Shown: positions 1-13,092 of the stretch, piece by piece
Layout of the letters: every line of letters begins with the position of its first letter
Position numbering within the stretch: position 1 is the first letter of the stretch
NCBI GenBank assembly: GCA_026168455.1
Contig: CM047430.1
Location: 28,611,237-28,675,236, forward strand
Source: Theocolax elegans
Taxonomy: Eukaryota > Arthropoda > Insecta > Hymenoptera > Cerocephalidae
DNA: 64,000 bases
Direction of reading: 5' to 3'
The notes under the pieces: model-generated
Told to the model about the DNA's origin: nothing
What the model saw: the letters and a program-made list of their open reading frames with translations, nothing else
Databases searched by the model: none
Position numbers and translations under genes: made by a program

Positions 1-2080
1 TCTGATTACACATTCCTCGCACTTACTCGTGTAACGTGTTGTATCTCCTAAGAAATGGTCAATTTGACATTTTAATTCGACTTATTTCGAAAAAGCAGTT
101 GTTTTTTAATTATTCTACATAATATTCGTGAATACATTTCTGTCTCTTATAAAATGAATTATTTATTACGACAGTTGAACACTATACGATTGATTGATTC
201 TACGATATATACACACAAAAATTTGTTTATTGTTATGGCATTTTGGTTTACTATAGAGCAACGCAGTATAATAAATAATGATAAATAATTGTATGTTCAT
301 TTGAATGTTCTTTAATGTAAATTAGTTTCTTATTGTTATTAATATTTGAAAACGCAGCAATTAACGATTATCAATACATTATTTGAAATTTTAAATATCA
401 TAAACATTGTGTGTATTATCAATTAATTTGAAAATTGTTGATTAAAATCAAAATGTCAGGTTTGTTTTCAAATTATTCTGTGTATAAATCATAAATTATG
501 AAGGTTTACCAAAAAAATTTTCTTGTAAAATACAAAATCATTGTGTAGCAAAATTTAGTTACCTCGTTAGTGTGTTCATCATTAAAACGACTAAAATCGA
601 CCAAAGGAAAGCCTATCGTGTGTATATATTGAGTAAACTGAGATATAATTACTTCGAATACAGTAGAGACGTTTCGAAAGCGAATTTATTTGGTAAAAAC
701 GTCGAAGTCGCGCTGTCTTGATCAAAGTCTAAGGCGTAAAATCGCCGTCCAGTCCAAATCCGCGAGAAAGTTCGTAAATTCACGAAGCGCGTGCTCTCGG
801 ACAAACTGCCGACGGAGAGCATAGTTCGCATAATTTCTCAAGGCCTACCACTTTTGACGGCGGCAAAGAGAAAAAGCGAGAGAGCTGAGTCTCTATCTTG
901 GCACAATCTGGCTTCCCTTCTATCTTTCTATCTCTTAGTACCTCTCTCTCCAGCTGTCTCTCTCTCTCTCTCTCTGCCTGCATCTGTCTCTCTCATTCTT
1001 TTATTATGCGAGCTCGTTCCGGTGGAGATTTACAGCGCAAGGGGCATTATATTTCGGTAATTTGGACGGGCCGACCGAGTAAACGACGGAATTTACCGGA
1101 AAAATAGGAGCTCGTGTTTCGCCTACGAAACATTGCTCGAGCAGCACGTATACGCATTGACTGATGGAACTTTGTTATGTACGCCTTGCCACCCAAGTTA
1201 TTACGACACATTTTTCAACGCTTAATTGTGAGAATATATAAATACACGCTTGTGTCGGTGCGGCACGATGTACGCGAATTCATACGTAGGATTTTTCTTA
1301 TCGAATTCTTTTTGGCACTTTATGAATCATTAGAATTTCAGATTTATTCAAATTTATACATTATACTAGTTTTTTTGTAAGTACCTAACGACCTGAGAAT
1401 AATTTGAACGAAATACCTAGTCTGAGTAATCATTTTATTCCATACTTACGAGATTTTAATCTTATAAATAAGATAATATTTGCGCGTTATTATTGTTTTT
1501 TTTTCTTGCGTTCCTCATTAAAAAAAAATTTTATTCTCTAAATTTATGAAATTTTTAATGTTACTATGTGAAGGAATTTCGTTTGTGCCTTACCAAATTA
1601 AATAAAAACATAATGAATAATTCAATCAATAATACGGTCGGTAAATTAAAAATTTTTTATTTCATCTTACAATCACTTTAAGTTACATTTAAATTTTAAT
1701 GTATTTATACTTTCAATTGTAAAATTGGTATAACATATTAAATAGTACGCAAATGTTAATTATACAGCATTATATAATTAGAGTTGGTATAATAATGAGG
1801 CTGTTTGTTTTAATTTTTTGTTCCCCACTTTCTCAAACACACGAAAACAAGTAAGCATCATTCGACCTCAAGGAATTAAGCAGTTACACGTTCATGGTGT
1901 CACCCACTCGTTTTCTCACACCTCGCTCGATCGATAAAAATTCCGTGTTGACCGCGTGCTTGTTCTTTCATTCAGTTTTATTTATACACAAATGACGAGA
2001 ATAAAGTAGCGATTCGTGCAAAGATGCCACATCTATTTTACTTTCATTGCGCACCTCGATATCTCGAACCATTACCATTC

Positions 2081-2085
<5 letters not shown>
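1..2085. other. Non-coding AT-rich stretch
   Basis: No supported gene. Most of the stretch is AT-rich with frequent stops in all frames. A richer patch at about 780-1140 contains a short (CT)n run (957-975). The open frames across it are short and made of Ser/Leu from the CT repeat. A TTTTTTTGTAAGTACC string near 1371-1386 resembles a 5' splice site but lacks the preceding AG. I see nothing else to annotate. Confidence 0.7.

Positions 2086-2127
<42 letters not shown>
2086..2127. repeat. (CT)n microsatellite
   Basis: An uninterrupted run of CT dinucleotides of about 42 bp. It is one of many such tracts in the window, in both orientations. In arthropods such tracts can bind GAGA-type factors, but nothing here shows that this one does. 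Confidence 0.97.
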
Positions 2128-2132
<5 letters not shown>

Positions 2133-5100
2133 GCTATTCTTTATACATATATATAAGGGTTAGCGACTAGTCTACTAGACGATTTGGAATTCCTCGGGTG
2201 TTTGCGTCTTCACTTTGTGTATGAAAATATTAACTTATTGTTTTCGATAATGATGTGAGATTTACGACAGCTTACTTAATTACATGTCCCAGAGTACTTT
2301 ATTATCGATATCGTTAATAAAATTGGTATTTTATTTGTGATTCATCGAGGATCCGTGAAAATACTGGATTCGTGTACGCATATCAATATAAAAATTCGCT
2401 CGACATTTACGATACTCGGTGTTTACATTACACACGCATTCACGTCTAATCAGGAGGATAAGCGGCGAATGTAACGTACGTAAAAAGGAAGTTCTCGCGC
2501 ATCTGAACAACAAGTAGAGTACAATATGAATACAGCTCGGCGATAACAATGTTGAGGTGCAACAAACGTTGCTATGGATACCGAGACTATGGAAAACGTG
2601 GTAAAAATGTCAAGGTGCAATTTGTAAAAGTCGGAATAACCACGAGCGGTTACGCAACCTCGACGCGCACTCGAGCTTCTCTATCGCAACATTTTTTTTC
2701 CGCGATCGAAGCACGCGACAGGTTTCACGTGATTTACGGTATTAGAACCAGTTATTATTTAATATTGGTTGACTCCATACCGCGCGTGGAGATTCGACTC
2801 AATAAAAGAACTCGCAACGAAAGTGAAAACAAAAAGTACCCAGGAGGATGTATATATAGATATACAGATGTGTACATATCGGTCGGATAGGAGATCTGGA
2901 AAAGTGGGAGATGCATAATTTTTACGTGGCGATCGCGCGCCGAGTTCGGCTAATTGATAATTTATTGGGGATCGGTGGCGGCGCGTGCGCCCGCAGGTGT
3001 TATTATAAAATATTTTACAGCTCTCATTAGAAAGATTAACGATCGGAGTCGCTGTCCGACTCAATAAACTTTAGTGTCCGCTGACACTTAACACATTTTA
3101 CGCGTGCGAAAACGCGGGAATATCGTTTTGCCGTATCTTTACAAGCGTATAAAATCCAGCGGCGGCGGCGGTGGCGGCGGTGGCAGCGCTACGCGTATAC
3201 CTACGCAAACATCACGAGTATACGTGTACATTTGTGTATAACGAAACGTACCGATGCAAGGGATGTGCGTGTACGTGTCGTCGGTTATCCGTGGTGACGG
3301 TATAAATCATCGCTCAGCCGGGAAAAGATCGGACAAGAGCGGCGAGAGGGAGAGAGAGGGAGAGAGAGTCAACCGATCGACGTCACCCGCATGTACAGCT
3401 CTTGGTACGCCGATCTAAACGAAGGCGCCCGTATACGTGCACCGATCGCTCGTGAATTCCCCGGTATAGGATTCTGATACGCGGATAAATTTCTGATAAT
3501 AGCCAGGTTCATTTTCCTATTCGAGTTTCGCGAGCGTGTAAATATATATATATATATATTACTTTTTCCTTAAAACACAACGTTTCTACTTGGACATGTA
3601 CACGGGGTATATATGGATCCGACGAGTCGCATCGAATATTTCGAATTTTCATGCACAGCAAGAACGTACGTCTATATGAAATGCGAATAGTTTTAAAGAC
3701 AAATTATTTGACTGTAAATTCTAATAATAATAATAGTAGCAATTTTATTGACTAAGGTACAGGTATTTTATAATTTAGAATTTCAAATTGGTAAACTAAT
3801 ACCTCGCAGTATATCATAACAGTTACCGCAATGTTGACTCAGCATAAGTTAATATATGTATTGATAAGTTTTCAACGAAATAATCGACAATTAGTTGCGC
3901 AGTCGAGTTGTACGTACTGCACCGTGAGTACCATTTGCGTACGTCTAAGAAAAAAAGCGAAGGCTATGAATATCTTTTGGATCGATCTAATACGCCGATT
4001 GATTTATCATTGCGAATCAGCTAGGAAAGGTACCTTTCCCAGCGAGCTCGTGGTAGAATACAAATAATCGACCTCACCTAGGTGCATCGCGCGACAAACG
4101 CACTCGCTCGGTCATGCATATAAATAACTCCCGATCGCGAGTGAGTAAATATACTCTATACTTTGTACAAGACGCCGCGGCGGAGAAATCCAAGACGTTA
4201 AATCCTGTCCGATGTGTAGAGAAAACGAGCGAGGATCGCATAAGTGTGCCAAGGATCGAAGGTCGGTACGATTCCGCGAGCAAGCTTGAAACAACCATCG
4301 AGCATCCTATATACGTACATATGTATACGTACACGTACATGTACGTAGTGCAATAAGCATAGTGGGAGGAAGCGAAAGATAGGCAACCTTCTCTCGCTCT
4401 CGGAGAATGACGCAGCACCAGCTGCCGGAGTCTCGGACGCATAATGAATGCACAATTAAAGATCGAGGTGCATCGGCTCGCTGTCCGCGCTTATCGCTTG
4501 CCGAGATATGCAAAACACCGGACTCTCCGAGAGGGGAAAAATGTGACGTTAAGAAATAACGAGGCGGCGGAGGAGGCGGAGGAGGCGAAGGAGCTGGAGG
4601 AGCTGGACGAGCTGGAGGAGGTGATTTCCTCGTGAAAATGCTAAGGACGCGTCGACCGCGCAACTTTATAACGGCCAGTTACGTAAATTAACCTCCTCTT
4701 ATTTAACTCAAATCTAGGAGTCGTTCGCAATTCCTTCTCAAACTTATCCTCATTGTTACAAATAAGATAATACATTTTTTATTCCGAAAGTTGCCAGTCT
4801 TGTGGGATAACTTTTGAAACGTGAATCGACGGGCTTACTAATTATTTAAAGAATTTTTTATCCTTTTTTATTAAGAGTTTTATAATATTCTAGCACATTT
4901 ACATAAATTCTTTTGCAGAAAATTTAATTTGACAAACTGATCAAATAGTCATAATAAAGTCTCTTCTCTTCCGTTAAGATAAATTTGTAATCAGTGCTGA
5001 AAGGCAAAACGTAAAAATTATAAATTTTTTTTATTGTAAATTATTTGATCATTTAGAAATTAAATGTTTTCAAAGTTAAATGGATAAAAGGAATATGGAG

Positions 5101-5627
5101 AATTTAACCATCTTCCTCTCGATACTTAAAGTCTAAAATATTGACAGAATATTGCGGTTAAAGACAATTTTTCTATGTACAATTTATGTTGAAATATTCT
5201 AACTTTACATACAACCCATTGACGTACATTTAAAACAGATAAATAATAATATTTGTTGTTTAAAATATTTATGGTTTCATTTTTTGAATAGCTTACCAGT
5301 ATTATTATTATCATTATTAAATGTATATATCGCATAAAATATTATAAAGCATGCAAATATGAGCATTTCTATCCGAGTGCGATATTCGCGAAGAAATAAT
5401 ATTTAAGTAAATTAATATACGCGTTTTTTTACTATGCGCATTTATCTTGTTTGGAGTAGCAACAAAGTGGATACATGCACGAAGGACGCAGCGAAGAAGA
5501 GAAAAAACATATATGTGTATGTGTATATATCGGCTAGCAGTTGGTGCGCGCGGGTTATAATTAATTTCCGCGTAATTAGCGGACGCTTTCTCGGTGTCGG
5601 TTATCTCGAGTGGACGATCGTAACACA
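2128..5627. other. Non-coding stretch with small simple repeats
   Basis: No supported gene. It includes a (GGC/GGT)n patch at about 3160-3188, a GA-rich patch at 3340-3370 and a short (TA)n run at 3543-3559. Around 4560-4625 a GAGGCGGAG/GAGCTGGAG purine repeat translates as an acidic Glu-rich frame on the plus strand and a Pro-rich frame on the minus strand. I read both as low-complexity shadows. The rest is AT-rich. Confidence 0.7.

Positions 5628-5659
<32 letters not shown>
5628..5659. repeat. (GCC)n microsatellite
   Basis: About ten and a half GCC units in a row. It would code poly-Pro or poly-Ala if translated. The surrounding frames are short and have no splice signals that would make it part of a gene. 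Confidence 0.97.
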
Positions 5660-8600
5660 GAAGTTCGCGCGGTCCGTTGAGGCTCGCTGCTGTTATTACG
5701 GTAAATTAATTAGTAATCGCAATCTTAGCACGGACTATGCCCGCCCGCTGTGACATTAAAAATACATTAAAATCTTGGTATTCGCGATATTGAAAGTAGA
5801 CCGATCCCGTCGATTCCCACAACCCCGTAGCGATTCAATTTTTTAAATGTTAAATTCTCTACAAACATTCCAATTCGCTTAGACGCATACAGCGAATCCT
5901 CGTTACATTCAATTAATTCGTTTAATTTACTTGGAGTATTTTACTCAAAGATTCAATAAAAGTATTAAATTGTTCAGCTGGAGGAATGTATAATTATAGT
6001 TTTAAACGGTGGTATACCCGGTTGTATACCCGAAATTTAGTATTTACAGAGAGCAATGTTTGTCGAATGAATACAAGTAGTATAATATGCATCGCACAAT
6101 CTGATTAATTAAAATACATATTTCAGATGTATTTGATGAAAGATTGAATTGAAAATATATCGCATCAACGTGAAAATGTAATTAATGTCAATGAGTAAAT
6201 AAATCTTAATTAGCGCAGTGTCTCGCTACATTATTACGAAACTAATGAAAAAGTTACATAGTCCTTGTACATATGGTCTTCTGGTAAGAAGCAATTAATA
6301 GAAACTTCGCACAGTCGTTGATAATTCAATCGGTCGTCAAAGATGAATCTACTTGCGAGGTGTATACGTCGAGTACAGCTTTCGTTTGATGTTACCGCGA
6401 GCGAGTAGCGCGATATAAATTGGTCGGTGTCTACGTTCACCAGTGAAACTCCTTTTGACTATGATTTAACCGTCAACTACAAGTTTCAAAATAAAACTTT
6501 AAAGTTGCGCGTTGTTGACTTGGTGCGGTGAATCGTTCAGTTACCGAATGTGGAAAGAGGAAAACACCAAGTAGAAAGATTTAGGGGCGATTAAGGGATT
6601 CGCGGGACGGGATATTAATGAGTTGTAAAACCATACAAGTTTGTAAATCCCTACAGTGAATTATCAATTTTATTGATGTGCAATTAAAAACTGCGAATAA
6701 AATTACACAGAATCTCGAGTGTATGCGGGTATATAGCAAATGAACAAAGGTATATAGGCGATACCTTTGATGTGAATTTTACAGCTTTACATATATGTAC
6801 ACACGACGGTGAAATAAACATTTGCAGAGGCGGTGTGCAAATTGGGACAACCGTATTACGAAACAAATTAATCCACTATTTTGGACCGACTGGAAATTTT
6901 AATACAGAGAGATGAGCTGCAGTTTACGGAACCTCGTGAAAAAATCGTCAATGGACGTAAAACCCGAGGATCCATCGTGCAACTCATTTTTTTCCTCTCT
7001 CTCTCTCTCTCTCCTCGGGGTCCGCATAATAAACGCGAAACGCAGCCGAAAGTTCTCCCTCCCACCTATTACCTACCGTGCTTCTTGAAAGTGTGCGGTG
7101 GGTTGCTGCCGTTGGTCCCCGCGCGCATACGAGATCCTTGCGGATAACAGTTATTAGGTGAGGGGCAGGAGGACGGGGTAACCGAGGTTCCTTTTTTACA
7201 ATATGCGCGTGTTTCGCGCGAGCGCGCACGCCCGCTTGTGTCCGCTCGCGTACAGGACACTCCCTGGGTTCCTTGATTATATATAATTATCGGCATTTTA
7301 ATAACTAATCATTTTGGGGGCCTGCCGCTTCTACCAACGCTCGCTCCTCTCCGTAAACCTGGAGAAGTGGAGAAGCTGTCGGTGCTTCCGAGATTGCGAG
7401 GGCTACCGTAACACCGAGCTTCTTCTCTTTTCGGCATTCCACGAGAAAATTCTTGGACGTTTATCTTGCCTTCGAGATTCCTGATACGACCGAGTATTTC
7501 TTTTTTTCAACGGTTTTGCTCACTTTTCTTTTGCGCAGTGCGTCGCTCGATTATTCAGCTCTTCCTTTCTTTTTTTTGTCAAGAGGAGGCGGGTTATTAT
7601 CAAGATTGATAGGTTTTGATAGTTTCGTAACGTACAATTTTTTTCGCTTTTTTCCAATATTACTGTGCGAATTGATTAATTTTTCGATTAATATTTATAC
7701 GGGTTTGGGAAACATAGGTACACTTTGATCGTTCGAACGAAATACTTCTACTATTTTTTGCACACTTTCGATGTTTATTCCAATTAATTATTTAGACAAG
7801 ATATGCGCTTAATAAATTCATTCATAGTATAATGACATTTACATAAAATACGCAGGTAATTACAGAATCATCACTTCCGTGTTACAACTATAACTCGAAC
7901 TGTTATAATTCAAAGCAAATGATTACTTGTAAATGAGTGATCAATAAAACCATTAGTAAATATTAAATTCGTAGTAATGTGTTCAAATGGCTTTCTAATC
8001 CAATTGTCACGTTAACAACTATCGATAATTTATTGGCAATCGGCAAGTACAGTTTAAATTTAACATTAACCAATAACTATTTAATTTAATATGCGACTAA
8101 AGTTCAATTGCATAACGTGTTTAAAATACAAGTAACTTACAGACAGTTAAATAAATACTTAGTTTTTATACATACTATAAATTTTATGATGGTTAAAATA
8201 CTTGGATGTCGCGTATTTGAAATTAAACATCTATCTAAGCGCGATAATGTCAACAGTGTAGCTAAAACTATTGTATGCATCTACTTACACCGATATGGTA
8301 AATTGCTTGGATAAATAGAAAAAAAAATTGGTTTTAAGGGAAGAGGAATGAGGGAATCATAAAAAAAAGAAAAATAAGGAAAAAAAGAACGACGGAGCGA
8401 GGGAAAATCGAGAAGAGCTGAAATAACGATCGCAACGGCTCTCGGAGCCCCTAACGGAGGGGTAAAGTTCGTAAAAAGAAGGAATACCGTCCGGGACGGT
8501 GGGTGTCGTAAATTCCGCGACGCAATTAAAGACCATCGATTTGTCGTAAGCTGCGTAATTGCACGAGTTACTACGCGCTTAGAATAAGCGCTCGTCGCCT

Positions 8601-10251
8601 CGGTGTGCAACTTCTATGGGTTTAAGCCATTGCGCGGGCTGCGAGAAAACGCGCCGTGGAACTTTTACATCGCGCGTTTAATGTCGACTGAACTTGGAAA
8701 TATTAAAAAAACTAACTTATATGCCTCATAACGATCATTTCCTTTTTTAACGAATCGGCTTTTATTAAACTTTTTCCTATTCCTTATCGGTTTCTCCGGA
8801 ATAAATATTTCCCTCGATCTCTACAAATGTTTAATTTTCTTAACTTAACTTAGTGTATAGAGTAACAAAATGTTTAATTACCTACGTGATATATGTTTAG
8901 TGCTTTCAAATGTATTTATAGTAATTAGTCGTGCATGCTATTTTTATTTTAAGTTGGATTAAAAATTTGAAAAGGTTAAATATTTATATAAAAATTGTTA
9001 ACGACAGTGTTAAAAAATAATCGTTTCAAAAATTTTTGCGAATAAATAGTAAAATATATAAGAAATACGTTCTGGAAATGTAATGTAAATTTAGTTGAAC
9101 GTGCCTAAGTTGGGGCATACGATATTAGTTATTAGAATACTCGGCCATTCGTTTTCATTGATGGCCATTTGAATTGCACGAAAGCGATGAGTCATCAATT
9201 TGCTGTGTGTAATAATTGTGCAAATATTCAGTGACTTTGTTAAACACATTAATGTCATCAGTCGTCGAGCGTGGGGTAAGGTATTCATAGATAACAGAAT
9301 ATTTACATATTATCGCGAACACCACGTCCCTTCTGCAAATCCGCAGAGAGGGGGAGATTGGAGGCGTTTTATTGGAACGACCAAGCGTATTTAATGTTGA
9401 AAAAAACAATCTTACGATTGCTCCATTTGCTCACGCGTATATTTATATATAATAATTATCACATTATCAGTTAGTTTTTACTTTCATTCGAGGACTTTTT
9501 TTATCCAATTACCGAGTTTAATGGGAGTATTAAGACCCAACAATGCATCGTAATTGTGTATTACGTGTGTATTAAAATATAATTTTATTACGAAAAACAA
9601 TCGAGTGCAGTAGTATATACGTCATCGCAATAGAAAAACTGAAACGTTGTATTCTTTCCATTGTTATGCGAAGAAGCGTAAAAGTGAATTATGGTTGAGT
9701 AGACTTCATTAATACAGTCGATCAAATTGTTTTCACGCTAGCTACATGTTCTTCCTCACTCGGTTTGTTTTATTCTTTACGCTTTAGGAATAGAAGCATC
9801 AAAAGGTCTAAAATAATGTTTGCACCCATCGACTAATAGAAAAAGTTACAAATTGTTTTCACTGGTACAATTGTGACTAGAAAATTAGTCACTGATCGAT
9901 GTCAGTTTAAATTACACTGTGTTCTCAAATTATGATTTCATATCAAATTTCATACGTTCACATAAAAAAAGAATGGATTTGTAGAGAATTACTATTTATA
10001 AAAAACCTAGGTTTAGTCAAGTGTATGATATATAATACCTAATTCAAAGTGAAAAATGTCGATCCACTGCTGGATTTGACTCCATTGTCACAAATTAAAC
10101 TCTTCTACATTCTCTTTTAACTTGACAGGCTCGCGAACGTGAAGACACTCAAATATATTCATAAAAGATTATTTTGACCAATTGCGAAGAATGACGTTAA
10201 TAGAATCCAAAGCGTCAACCCGGTAATGTCTTTAGACTTTTGTTTTCGTCA
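5660..10251. other. Non-coding stretch
   Basis: No supported gene. GC-richer patches lie at about 6880-7440 (with a short (CT)n run near 6994-7013) and about 8390-8690. The remainder, including 7740-8330 and 8700-10250, is AT-rich and full of stops. Frames of 60-110 codons in these patches have no recognisable domain and no matching splice sites. Confidence 0.7.
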
Positions 10252-10253
10252 TA

Positions 10254-10284
<31 letters not shown>

Positions 10285-10286
10285 AA

Positions 10287-10336
<50 letters not shown>
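10252..10336. repeat. (ATT)n microsatellite
   Basis: About 85 bp of ATT triplets, interrupted once by ACTATAATC near 10281. On the plus strand it reads as poly-isoleucine, which explains the 68-codon open frame here. I do not regard that frame as a gene. Confidence 0.97.
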
Positions 10337-10549
10337 TTCATTGAACGATTGACCTCGTTTCGTTATACCTTAGGAGCTCCTTGTCGACCCGCCGTTAAAC
10401 AGCTGAGCAGCGCTGTCAACCGACATCCGTAACAGGCTCAATTGCTCGCGTTGCGCGAAAGAACCGAGGGACGAGCAAAAGTCGAGTAAACGAGCAATTA
10501 TGTGCGTGAACGCTCGCGCGAATGAGAAAGAGAGAGGGGAGGGGGAGAG

Positions 10550-10551
<2 letters not shown>

Positions 10552-10588
<37 letters not shown>
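10552..10588. repeat. (GA)n microsatellite
   Basis: A perfect GA run of about 37 bp, preceded by an imperfect GA/GGGA-rich tract from about 10524. The open minus-strand frames over it are Ser-Leu repeats from the microsatellite. Confidence 0.97.
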
Positions 10589-10594
<6 letters not shown>

Positions 10595-11148
10595 GAAGGA
10601 GACAAAGGCCGAGGCCACATGCTAAAACGCTGCAAGAAAATAAATGAGTCACATCCCCGCGAACGCGTAGGACGATTAAAGTCACCTCGTTTCCCCGTTC
10701 TTCTCTTCATCTCTCTTTCTCCAGCTCTCTGTTTTCATTTCTATCTCTTTTTCGTTTCGCGAGGTGCATCTTTTGAGCCACGTCTGTATACACTCTGTGA
10801 TGGCAGATAAATTTTTAATAAACTACTAAAACAGTTCTCTTACGGGAATTGATGCTGGCATTTAGTTAGATAAGAAGTGCCAAAAAGAAAGACTGCGCTG
10901 TAAATAAGATAAGATGCACGCTTCGCAGGGCTTACTCGGCTTCCTTTTTCATTCTTCGTGTTTGCGTTGGATGAGCGCTCGAAAAAAGTGTTTGAAAATT
11001 CTTGACGTAACGATAGCATTTAATTAAATACTTCGGAGTTATTTTTATTCGATCCGAAATACACGTTTTCTAAAGAATTTCAATGATGCTGTAACTTGGA
11101 CGATTGATACGGATATCGTAAGTTGCAGGGATCAAACAGAAAAGTACA
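10589..11148. other. Non-coding flank left of the tandem duplication
   Basis: No gene seen. Two AGATAAG motifs occur 39 bp apart (10868-10874 and 10907-10913), which match the GATA-factor core. The sequence then becomes AT-rich up to the left duplication breakpoint. Confidence 0.6.
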
Positions 11149-12146
11149 ATTTTAACTGTACGTTCGAGCACTGACTATTTTTGTCGCGTTAATTGTTCAA
11201 TAAATAGATATATACCTAAATACTATAATCATATCATTGTTTTTTAATATATTGTAAAAAACAGATCACATTGAATCCCATCGTAACGAGTTATCTTGAT
11301 TACAGAAATTTCAATTAATTAATAATTATTTCTTATATCCACTGTCCAATAATATAAACTAATATACAATTATTTCGGTCTTACAGCTCATTAACTACAT
11401 AAAGTAAAATTAGATAAAATAAAATAGACTTATAAGACAGGGCTCGTGCCCATTTTTTATAATTTTATTTAACTTTGTATTATTTTACTTTCTTATAATT
11501 AATATTTCATTTTTCAAAGTCAATGGAATCCAAGACCGCAATAATAATGTTTTAATTTCAATTAATATTGAAGATTGTTTATTTGGAATGTTAAATACTT
11601 AATAATTTTGCAATTATTTGGGAATGCAAGAGTATATATTTTCAAATTAGTTTGTACAACGGTAAAATTGGGTCTTTGAATTGCAAAAAATGCGTTTATA
11701 GAATAATAATAGAAATGAAAAACAATTGTATTAACTTCAGCTTATATTGTAAATGCTAAAATAATATAATGTCTTGGCGATAAAGAGCCGAAGCGAGTCG
11801 AAGGTTTCATTGAAATCATCGAGTTCGAGCGACCTAAAACCTGGTGCATTCATCAGTCCGATAGTTTCTGCAATGCAAAAACGCGTAGCTTACTTGGCAA
11901 TAAATTAGAATAAATTACGAGGCAAAAATTATCGACTAGCGGCCGATTGTTTCCATTACCCGGACGGGTAGAGGCACGGTCACTTTGATATTCAAATTCG
12001 TTAAATATTCCACATTGAGTTTTAGGAACAAGGCCGAACAACTTGCTCGGAAAGCCGGACAATACGCAATACTACGTAGTTTTGGGTATTTCGAGCCACG
12101 AGTAACGCGTAACGTGTACGTACCATACGGGTACCAGGAGATAGTA

Positions 12147-12186
12147 GTAGGGGCGAGTAGGGGCCAGTAGGGGCCAGTAGGGGCCA
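12147..12186 (+). repeat. 10-bp G-rich minisatellite (copy A)
   Basis: Four consecutive 10-bp units, GTAGGGGCGA once and GTAGGGGCCA three times, followed by CCCC. Four GGGG blocks at a regular 10-bp spacing give G-quadruplex potential with 6-nt loops. An identical array occurs in copy B. Confidence 0.93.
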
Positions 12187-13018
12187 CCCCGCGTTGTCCA
12201 GGGGCTGCGAATTTCTCCTCTTCTAGGGGAAACATAACAGCCGGTCGCGTGACGCCGGGCAATCATCCTTTGAGAGCACCGCGGCGAGAGATTTTTGCGC
12301 TTCGAGGAGAAGAAAAAGGTATTTTTGTGTACAATGCGGCGAGAGGGCAGCGAGCTTGGCCAGCTCGAAAGTAAACGTTGGCAATTAGGCGCTCCTGGAC
12401 TTATCCTTTTTTTCTATCATCCGCACCGGCTCGCGTGACAAGAATGTTAATTGCCCCCGTCCCCCTCTCCTCCTAGTACTCCTAAGAAGGATGTATACCA
12501 AACTTCGATATACTATATGTATCTTCCTCTTTTTCAAACACTACAAATTACCTTCATTTTTTTAGTTTATCCGAAGAAACGAGAGGTGCGAATTTAGCGT
12601 TTCGGTGATACATCGCTTTTCAGTTGACGTCTGTATTACGAGAAAAGAAATTAGTATTTTTGAAATATATTATTGGTTAAGGTGCTCCGAATACATTATT
12701 CTTTATTATTAATCGTTAATTTCTTTGTAGAAAAGTGTATGTGCGGGTCGTATAAACACCACTGCTAAACGAGATGCTAAAATCCTCGCTGTAATGGTTA
12801 TACATATATATACCTATATATCCCAAGTATATCGAATTAACTGTCTCAATTAATGTCAATGAGTTTCGGGTACAACGTTACGCTTCTTCACGTGAAAAAT
12901 CAAATGGAATAACAGTCAATAGTTTTCTGTGTTAAATTAAAGTTAATTAAAAAATCAGATTATTTGAATCGTAATGAATACTGTTACGTATGAAAAGAAG
13001 AGACGCGAGAAATAAAAA

Positions 13019-13092
13019 GGTGGACTACGGGATTCGAGCCCGGGACCTCAGCGTGCGAATCGCGCGCTCTGACCATCGAGCTACCGTCCACC
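13019..13092 (-). tRNA. tRNA-like gene or tRNA pseudogene (copy A)
   Basis: The minus strand reads as a 74-nt tRNA-like unit. The ends GGTGGAC and GTCCACC pair over 7 bp. A D-stem GCTC/GAGC encloses an 8-nt loop. TAGCTCGATGG matches box A and GGCTCGAATCC matches box B, and five T residues (AAAAA on the plus strand, 13014-13018) follow the 3' end as a Pol III terminator. Several points are irregular. When the T-arm is placed canonically, one extra base lies between acceptor and D-stem. The outer T-stem pair is C-T. The anticodon stem pairs only partly, so the anticodon could be TCG (Arg) or CGC (Ala). It is probably a degenerate tRNA, a tRNA-derived repeat head or an unusual Pol III gene. No poly(A) or SINE body follows it. 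Confidence 0.55.
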
